Assembly (NCBI GenBank): GCA_025357975.1
Contig: JANYKY010000250.1
Coordinates: 1 to 7,395, forward strand
Origin: Gemmatimonadaceae bacterium
GTDB lineage: Bacteria; Gemmatimonadota; Gemmatimonadetes; Gemmatimonadales; Gemmatimonadaceae
Direction: 5' to 3'
DNA length: 7,395 nt
The notes under the pieces are model-generated. The model searched no databases, was not told the DNA's origin, and saw only the letters and a list, made by a program, of their open reading frames with translations. Shown one piece after another: positions 1 through 5,663 of this stretch; position 1 is the first letter of the stretch, and every line of letters begins with the position of its first letter. The translations under genes were made by a program, and so were the position numbers.

Positions 1-1
1 G

Positions 2-259
2 GCCGGGCGGTGGAACGAAGCAGAGCGCGCCGCCAGGCGAGCGTTGTACCTTGACCGCACCCTGACCCTCGCTCACGTCGCACTTGGTGATGCGCTTGGG
101 AGAAAAGGAGACAAACATGGAGCGCGCCGCAATTTTGAGAGCGCAGAGCAGTTAATCGCATCTGCGGAGCGTCGAGGTGATCCAGCGGACACTGACGGAG
201 TTCCTCTGGCCAGACTCATGCACATAGTCAGGGCGCATCTGTCCGCGCTCGGTAGCTAG
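2..259 (+). CDS. CheR-type chemoreceptor methyltransferase, C-terminal TPR part (5' truncated)
   Basis: The frame is open from the window edge, so the start and the SAM-dependent methyltransferase domain lie upstream. The 85 visible residues begin with the second helix of one TPR unit (about 1-19, pattern GRWNEAERAARRALYLD). A nearly complete TPR follows (about 20-53, with AHVALGDALGRKGD and a second helix ARRNFESAEQLI). The tail ends in a helix, RLMHIVRAHLSAL. Helix-turn-helix repeats of this kind followed by an 'RL..IV' tail are known at the C-terminus of CheR proteins with TPRs, including WspC-type enzymes. A cheW-mcp-cheA-cheB run starting 27 bp downstream supports CheR strongly. The expected role is S-adenosylmethionine-dependent methylation of receptor glutamates, with the TPR part mediating protein contacts. 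No catalytic residue is visible, so an unrelated TPR protein cannot be excluded. Confidence 0.75.
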   Translation, partial: AGRWNEAERAARRALYLDRTLTLAHVALGDALGRKGDKHGARRNFESAEQLIASAERRGDPADTDGVPLARLMHIVRAHLSALGS

Positions 260-286
260 TCGGGCTATGCGACGATCGACTACTCG

Positions 287-859
287 ATGCGCGGCACTCC
301 GAGGCGATCGTTGACGACTTCAGATATTGATATACTCGACAGGCGTGCGCGCGCACTCGCGAGCGCACGGCCGGTACATGGTCTTGCGCCGGATTCGGAA
401 AATTCGGAGCGCTACCTGCTTGCGACTTGCGGCGGAGATCGGCTCGCGATTCTTCTGACGAGTATCGCAGAGGTTTATCGGCCGATAGGAGTGACTCCGC
501 TTCCGAGGCCCATGCCGCCAGTTTGGGGTTTGGCAGCATGGCGAGGACGTATACTCACGGTTGCTAAAGTTGGCGAGTGCGCGCCGGACACGGGTGCAGG
601 ACTTCTTGCCGTGCTGACTGAAGGCCGGGAAGTATTTGCCGGCATCTGGCTGAACGATGTGGAGGGTGAAGTCACCATTGACGCGACGGAAATCAGTGAG
701 CCGCAAAATATCAGTGAGGCGAGACGTGACTTCATGACGGGCGTAACGGTCCAGGCTGTCTTGATTCTCGATGCAATCAGGCTTAAGGCAATTCTCGAGC
801 GGCGGCCTTCCGCTGCCGGCGAGACGCGTGAGATGAACTCGACAAGGAGTAACGCATGA
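287..859 (+). CDS. cheW: CheW-type chemosensory coupling protein with N-terminal helical extension
   Basis: This 190-residue protein should link receptor tips to CheA in the cytoplasmic signalling array. The CheW fold spans about residues 40-172. It opens with [20 protein letters not shown] and the '[21 protein letters not shown]' region. Next comes the WRGRIL segment, whose R86 matches the Arg of the usual NLRG motif, and the fold closes with [15 protein letters not shown]. About 40 residues precede it, including a likely helix [11 protein letters not shown], a leader seen in a subset of CheW proteins. The usual 'V(V/I)DL' after the RG motif is replaced by TVAKVGE, so the sequence is divergent. 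ATG 287 is the first possible start after the in-frame stop at 257-259. No clear Shine-Dalgarno precedes it. Its stop overlaps the receptor start. A WspD-like coupling protein is a reasonable comparison. Confidence 0.88.
   Translation: MRGTPRRSLTTSDIDILDRRARALASARPVHGLAPDSENSERYLLATCGGDRLAILLTSIAEVYRPIGVTPLPRPMPPVWGLAAWRGRILTVAKVGECAPDTGAGLLAVLTEGREVFAGIWLNDVEGEVTIDATEISEPQNISEARRDFMTGVTVQAVLILDAIRLKAILERRPSAAGETREMNSTRSNA
844..849 (+). promoter_or_regulatory. Shine-Dalgarno site for the chemoreceptor
   Basis: AAGGAG lies 6 nt before the ATG at 856, inside the last codons of cheW. It is the only strong ribosome binding site I see before any gene start in this window. It fixes the receptor start at the ATGA overlap (856-859). 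Confidence 0.75.
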
Positions 860-2337
860 GTGGAGTGGCGGCGGAGTGGACAGTTGGAAAGCGTATCGGA
901 GCAGGCTTTGCGATCGGCCTCGCTCTCGTCATCATCGTCACGATTGTCGCGGTCTGGTCTCTCGGCAAGACAGTCGCGTCTTACGAGGCCGCGCTCACCC
1001 AACGACGAGACATGCTCGTGCCGGCGCTACAGGTCGAATCGGAAATTCGCGGCGCCAACGTGGACTTTCTCCGCTACCTGATCCTGGGGGACAAGCGTTA
1101 TTCAACTGCCGCGGATAGCACTCTTCGAGCGGCAAAACTGACCGCAGATCGTGCGCGATCAATAGCCAGCAATGACGCTGCGACGACCCAGAACTGGACC
1201 CAGCTGAATAGCCTGCTGGGTCAATGGTCGTCCGATATGGATTCTGCCGCCGCAGCTCGCGCCGCCGGAAATCAAGCTCTGGCATTGAACATCAGGGCGA
1301 CGCAGCTCGAGCCGCTCGGGAATCAGATAGGTGCGCTCGTTGCGGCAACCGCAACGGCAGTTACCGCGCACACCGATGGACTAGCCACTGATGCTGCATC
1401 ACGCGCGGGGATCGCGCGGACTTCATTGATCATCGGCGCTCTTCTCGCAATCCTTGTTGGGCTGGTGTCTGCTGTGTTGCTCAGCCGGGCGATCACGCGG
1501 CCGTTGCAGGAAAGTGCAAACGTCATTGCATCGAGCTCTGCGCAAATACTTGCCTCGACTACCGAGCAGGCCGCCGGCATCAACGAGTCAATGGCCGCAG
1601 TAACCGAAACGGTGGCAACGGTCGATGAGGTTGCGCAGACGGCAGCGCAGGCGGCTCAGCGTGCGAAAGCCCTCGCAGAGGCGGCGCAACGCGCTGCGGA
1701 TACCGGCGTTGCTGGAAAGGTTGCTGTTGAGCGTTCGGCAACAGCAATGCGCGCGGTTGAGGCTGAAGTGGACGCTATTGCGAAGGGAATCGTGGCACTC
1801 GCGGCGCAGGCATCGGCAATCGGCGACATAACATCTTCGGTCAATGACATCGCCGAGCAGACACGGCTGCTGGCTCTTAATGCGGCAGTGGAGTCCGCTC
1901 GCGCTGGCGAACATGGACGTGGCTTCGCTGTGGTTGCCGCTGAAATCAAGGCATTGGCGAATCAAGCCAAGGAATCCACGTCGCAAGTGTCCCGGATACT
2001 GGGAGACATTCAGCGCGCGACGAGTGCCGCCGTCATGGCAACTGAGCAGGGTTCCAAGCAAACTGCGTCAGCGACGCATCAGGTATCTGAGGCCGGAGAA
2101 ATTATTGCGAAGCTTGCAGAGGTCGCTTCGGACGCCTCACGAACCGCTTCGCAGATCGCTGCTTCGGCAGGGCAGCAGGCAATCGGAATGGAACAGATCC
2201 GTCAAGCCATCGCGAACATTCACGATGCAACTCAACAGCATCTGACGGCTACGCGCCAATCAGAGGAGGCTGCGCAAAGTCTCAATTCGCTAGGAACTCG
2301 CCTCGTCAGCCTCGTCGGATCGAGAGCGCGCGGTTGA
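856..2337 (+). CDS. Methyl-accepting chemotaxis protein (transmembrane chemoreceptor)
   Basis: This 493-residue inner-membrane receptor should control the CheA encoded downstream. TM1 is about residues 15-35. The periplasmic domain, about 36-188, is all-helical and looks like CHASE3 or the four-helix-bundle MCP type ([13 protein letters not shown] resembles the CHASE3 'RGYLLTGDEEY' region). TM2 is about 189-209. Only the start of a HAMP domain follows (RAITRPL, 211-217), and then the signalling coiled coil begins directly. The hairpin tip is unmistakable at about 331-360 ([20 protein letters not shown] then [10 protein letters not shown]). Methylation-type Glu/Gln pairs occur at STTEQAAG (about 234-241), ASAGQQAIG (about 436-444) and RQSEEAAQS (about 467-475). 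Both helices seem about two or three heptads longer than in E. coli Tsr, which suggests the 40H class. There is no C-terminal CheR-docking pentapeptide (it ends LVGSRARG). The ligand is unknown. Confidence 0.95.
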   Translation: MSGVAAEWTVGKRIGAGFAIGLALVIIVTIVAVWSLGKTVASYEAALTQRRDMLVPALQVESEIRGANVDFLRYLILGDKRYSTAADSTLRAAKLTADRARSIASNDAATTQNWTQLNSLLGQWSSDMDSAAAARAAGNQALALNIRATQLEPLGNQIGALVAATATAVTAHTDGLATDAASRAGIARTSLIIGALLAILVGLVSAVLLSRAITRPLQESANVIASSSAQILASTTEQAAGINESMAAVTETVATVDEVAQTAAQAAQRAKALAEAAQRAADTGVAGKVAVERSATAMRAVEAEVDAIAKGIVALAAQASAIGDITSSVNDIAEQTRLLALNAAVESARAGEHGRGFAVVAAEIKALANQAKESTSQVSRILGDIQRATSAAVMATEQGSKQTASATHQVSEAGEIIAKLAEVASDASRTASQIAASAGQQAIGMEQIRQAIANIHDATQQHLTATRQSEEAAQSLNSLGTRLVSLVGSRARG

Positions 2338-2361
2338 ACTGTTGTCCTGCGCGAGCTGTGA

Positions 2362-4587
2362 ATGAGCGATAGCGGGGGACCTCAACGCGACGCGCTTGCC
2401 GCGCGTCTGACGCTGACCTTTGCCTCCGAGCTCGACGACAGTTATTCGACGCTCGTTGCGGACACGCTTGCTCTGGAACGTGATCCAGCGGATGCAGAGC
2501 GACAGCGATCCGTATTTCGAATCATGCACACGTTGAAGGGGGCAGCGCGGGCTGCGGGTGTACCTGCAATTGAAACGCTGTGTCATTCGATGGAGAGCGA
2601 GTTGTCGCGTGCAAAGGCCGCAAATCTGCCTCTCACCGCCAGTCAGCTGTCTCTGTTGCTTGCGATCGCCGATGCTTTCTCCGACGCATCGCAGCAGCTG
2701 AAACGGGGACAGACCGTTAGCGACGACTCCGTTGCAGCGCTGCTTCACAGGCTTTCCGGACGCGGGGCACATTTAGCGGCGCAGTCTTCGCCGCAACGCG
2801 CGGGTCAGCCCGCTGTGGCGAGAGCTCGCATCGAAGATCCGCCCGTCTTTGGCGCCGCGAAGGTCGACCCTGGCGCGGTAACACCTCCCGAAGTTGGCGC
2901 GGTCACTGACGAAGCCGAGGCAGCGCCGCAGGCGCGGCCGCCTGGTGATGCCGAGGATCAAGTACGTATCGCTGTTTCGAGTCTCGATGGCTTGCTTGCC
3001 GTCACGGGCGAAGTACTGCGATTGGCGGCTCGAATGGAAGACCAGCCCGCTGATCTCCTCAAGGCAGTGTCGGATGTCGAAGATGTTCGTCTACGAACGA
3101 TGATGACCGCAATAACGAGACGCTTCGACAGCGATGTTCGTGTTCTCCACACATTGACAGCGCGACTCGTTGGCTCTGTGCGAAGACTGAGACAAGGCCC
3201 GTTTGCTGACGTGGTAGAGGCTTTGCCGCGTGCTGTGCGCGATGTGTCGGCGAGCGTCGGGAAGCCGGCTCTCCTGGTAATTGAAGGTGGCGACATTCAA
3301 GCGGACCGTCCTGTTCTCGAGTTGCTGCGCGAGCCATTGCTGCATCTCGTGCGTAACGCGGTCGATCACGGTCTCGAAACTCCGGCTCAGCGCATCGCCG
3401 CTGGGAAGCCGGAGGAGGGAACGGTTCGTGTCAAGGCATCGATGCGCTCAGACCGACTGCGTGTAAGTGTGTCTGATGATGGGCCAGGGCTAGACCTCGA
3501 TGCATTGCGGCGACGCCTGCGCACACTCGGACGTCCAGTTCCATCGGACAGAAACGATCTCGCTCACACGATATTTGACGATGGGTTTTCAACGCGTGAG
3601 AATGTCACCGCGATATCAGGCCGCGGTGTCGGGCTTGGAATAGTGCAGACCGCCGTCGAGGCGATCGGCGGTACAGCCGATGTTTCGTGGAAGCCCGGCG
3701 CTGGCACTACTTTCACTCTCGAAGTGCCAGTCACTATTGCCGTGCTTCGCGCGGTGATTGTCGACGTCGGCGGTTACCCGATTGCTCTTCCAACCGCTTA
3801 TGTAGAAAGAATCGGGCGTGTCGGCAGAGACGAGATAAGAACTGTTGACGGACGAAACGTGCTTCCTGATCCGGAGTCTCCCATCCCGTTCGTATCACTC
3901 GCCGCGCGTCTCGGCGCACCGTTTCAGGATGAGCCGCCATCGGAAGGAAAAGTGGTTACGGTCCGGCTTGCAGCAGGGTCTCGCCGATTGGCAGTGGTCG
4001 TGCGCGACGTGCTCGACGAGCGCGAAGTGGTGATGCATCCGCTGCAGATTGCCGGCGGCGGCAGAAACGCGTTCCTTGCCGGATCGACGCTATTGCCTGA
4101 CGGAAAGGTTGCACTCGTTCTCGACATTCCTGCGTTGCTGGCGGCCAGGTCCGGAGAATCGCCGCGCAGCTCGTCCAGTTTTTCGCAGGCAACGACAATT
4201 ACCCGCCGTAGAATCCTTGTCGTCGACGACTCGATCACGACGCGGTCGCTCGAAGAGAGCGTGCTTAGCGCATCCGGATACGACGTCGAGACTTCGGTAG
4301 ACGGTGCTCAAGCCTGGGAGAAGGTCAGGCATGGCAAATGGGATCTCGTGGTGAGCGATATCGAGATGCCTCAGATGGACGGCATCGAGCTCTGCCAAAA
4401 AATCCGGGGATTTCCCGCTACGCAGTCATTGCCGGTAATCCTTGTCACCTCGCTCGACAAACCTGCTGACCGAATGCGCGGCCTCGGCGCCGGCGCAGAC
4501 GCATACATAACGAAGTCGAGCTTCGACCAGGACACTTTGCTCGATACGATTCGCCAGCTCATTGGGCGGGGCGGCGCGTCCGAGTGA
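2362..4587 (+). CDS. cheA: Hybrid chemotaxis histidine kinase CheA with C-terminal receiver (CheA-REC)
   Basis: This 741-residue cytoplasmic kinase takes its signal from the receptor through CheW. The domains are HPt/P1 (about 1-130; phosphorylatable His56 in MHTLKGAARAAG), an Ala/Pro-rich linker with no visible P2 domain (about 132-199), and the P3 dimerisation region (about 200-300, opening VRIAVSSLDGLLAVTGEVL). The P4 ATPase follows (about 301-455): N box HLVRNAVDHGLE, G1 DDGPGLD (372-378), then GFSTRENVTAISGRG and G2 GRGVGLGIV (420-428). Next come the P5 CheW-like domain (about 457-595) and a receiver (about 616-735) with Asp622/Asp623, phospho-acceptor Asp666 in SDIEMP, Thr696 and Lys718. 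All catalytic motifs look intact. An in-frame TGA sits directly before ATG 2362, so no longer form is possible. The gap to the receptor gene is 24 bp and no strong ribosome binding site is seen. The P1 motif and fused receiver resemble WspE-type kinases. Confidence 0.96.
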   Translation: MSDSGGPQRDALAARLTLTFASELDDSYSTLVADTLALERDPADAERQRSVFRIMHTLKGAARAAGVPAIETLCHSMESELSRAKAANLPLTASQLSLLLAIADAFSDASQQLKRGQTVSDDSVAALLHRLSGRGAHLAAQSSPQRAGQPAVARARIEDPPVFGAAKVDPGAVTPPEVGAVTDEAEAAPQARPPGDAEDQVRIAVSSLDGLLAVTGEVLRLAARMEDQPADLLKAVSDVEDVRLRTMMTAITRRFDSDVRVLHTLTARLVGSVRRLRQGPFADVVEALPRAVRDVSASVGKPALLVIEGGDIQADRPVLELLREPLLHLVRNAVDHGLETPAQRIAAGKPEEGTVRVKASMRSDRLRVSVSDDGPGLDLDALRRRLRTLGRPVPSDRNDLAHTIFDDGFSTRENVTAISGRGVGLGIVQTAVEAIGGTADVSWKPGAGTTFTLEVPVTIAVLRAVIVDVGGYPIALPTAYVERIGRVGRDEIRTVDGRNVLPDPESPIPFVSLAARLGAPFQDEPPSEGKVVTVRLAAGSRRLAVVVRDVLDEREVVMHPLQIAGGGRNAFLAGSTLLPDGKVALVLDIPALLAARSGESPRSSSSFSQATTITRRRILVVDDSITTRSLEESVLSASGYDVETSVDGAQAWEKVRHGKWDLVVSDIEMPQMDGIELCQKIRGFPATQSLPVILVTSLDKPADRMRGLGAGADAYITKSSFDQDTLLDTIRQLIGRGGASE

Positions 4588-5663
4588 TCAGAGTTCTCGT
4601 TGCGGAAGATTCACCGACAGCTCGGGCTCTACTCGTCGCGATGTTGTCTGCGGACAGCGAGATACAGATTGTCGCTGAGGCTAAAACAGGAATCGAGGCC
4701 GTCGAGATGGCGGAGCGGCTTCGACCGGACATTGTGACGATGGACGTTCACATGCCTGAGCTCGATGGTCTGCAGGCAACGGAGCGCATCATGGCGAGCG
4801 CACCGTGCCCTATTCTCATCGTGTCATCGCAGGCGCGCGACGCCGATATCAGCCTATCACTCGATGCAACGCGCGCTGGCGCATTGCTTGTTCTGCCGAA
4901 GCCGGAGGGACCTCGTTCCGCTCTGTTCGAGGGAGAGAAGCGTCATCTCTTATCGATGGTGAAGGCACTCTCTCGAGTGAAGGTCGTGCGGCGGCGCGGC
5001 AGTGCGGAGCGCCCCGCCGAATCCTCGGGAAAACGGACCACCCCTGCGCAGAACTGGGCAGCGTCAACCAGCGGTGGCTCCCGTCCGCGCGCCTTGGCAA
5101 ACCTTGTCGCCATTGGATCCTCGACGGGAGGGCCAGCGGCTCTTCGCGACATGATCATGGAGCTTCCGCGAGATTTTCCCGCGCCGATTCTCGTTGTGCA
5201 GCACATCGCGCGCGGATTCGTGCAGGGACTTGCACGCTGGCTCGGCTCGGACGCCGGGCTTGCTGTGAAAGTGGCGGTGGATGGTGAAATTGCGCGGGGA
5301 GGCACGATGTATATCGCGACCGATGGAAAACATCTCGAAGTTCGTAAAGATGCACAGGGACTTTTTCGAATTGCGCTTACTACAAGCGCACCGGTCGGGA
5401 CATTCAGGCCGTCTGTGACTCGGCTATTCGAGTCTGCGGCCGCAGCGGCGGGCAGTCAACTGATCGCGGTAATAATGACGGGCATGGGTGACGATGGAGT
5501 CGCGGGCCTTTCGGCGGTGAAGTCGCGCGGCGGACTCGTGATCGCGCAGGATGAAGCCTCATCTGTGATTTATGGAATGCCGCGCGAAGCAGTTCGAGCT
5601 AGTGTCGTCGATCGCATTCTCGCGTTGCCGGACATAGCGCCTTGTCTCATGCAGCTGACATGA
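4584..5663 (+). CDS. cheB: Chemotaxis response regulator protein-glutamate methylesterase CheB
   Basis: CheB (359 residues) removes methyl groups from, and deamidates, receptor glutamates/glutamines when phosphorylated by CheA, giving adaptation feedback. The N-terminal receiver (about 1-125) has Asp9, phospho-acceptor Asp54 in TMDVHMP, Ser81 and Lys106 in LPKP. A basic, low-complexity linker (about 133-170) follows. The methylesterase domain (about 173-355) shows all three catalytic elements: Ser180 in AIGSSTGGP, His207 in VVQHI and Asp304 in TGMGDDG, plus the GTFRPSVTRLFESA segment. The start is GTG 4584, whose last two bases join the cheA stop (GTGA, 4-bp overlap). This gives full family length, begins exactly at the first receiver strand, and implies translation coupled to cheA. 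The length and domain order are normal for CheB. Confidence 0.96.
   Translation: MIRVLVAEDSPTARALLVAMLSADSEIQIVAEAKTGIEAVEMAERLRPDIVTMDVHMPELDGLQATERIMASAPCPILIVSSQARDADISLSLDATRAGALLVLPKPEGPRSALFEGEKRHLLSMVKALSRVKVVRRRGSAERPAESSGKRTTPAQNWAASTSGGSRPRALANLVAIGSSTGGPAALRDMIMELPRDFPAPILVVQHIARGFVQGLARWLGSDAGLAVKVAVDGEIARGGTMYIATDGKHLEVRKDAQGLFRIALTTSAPVGTFRPSVTRLFESAAAAAGSQLIAVIMTGMGDDGVAGLSAVKSRGGLVIAQDEASSVIYGMPREAVRASVVDRILALPDIAPCLMQLT

Noticed and set aside
475..1002. Minus-strand open frame of 175 codons across the cheW/receptor junction
   Set aside because: It lies antisense to two clearly recognisable genes, shows no family motif and has a Ser/Arg/Pro-rich composition typical of an antisense shadow in GC-rich DNA.
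1588..2061. Minus-strand open frame of 157 codons inside the receptor gene
   Set aside because: Rich in Cys/Arg/Leu with no domain pattern, and fully opposite the conserved signalling coiled coil; a shadow frame.
2338..2361. Gap between the receptor and cheA genes as a possible terminator or promoter
   Set aside because: Only 24 bp, with no hairpin plus T run and no promoter-like hexamer pair.
2290..2772. Minus-strand open frame of 160 codons over the start of cheA
   Set aside because: No recognisable motif or credible start context; antisense to the HPt domain of CheA.
3154..3182. TTGACA matching a -35 promoter element inside cheA
   Set aside because: The hexamer is perfect but at 17 bp spacing the -10 position reads TGTGCG, which is poor, and it lies in the middle of a coding domain.
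4805..5287. Plus-strand open frame of 160 codons inside cheB in another frame
   Set aside because: Arg/Cys/Ser-rich with no motif, while the cheB frame carries all receiver and catalytic residues through the same bases.
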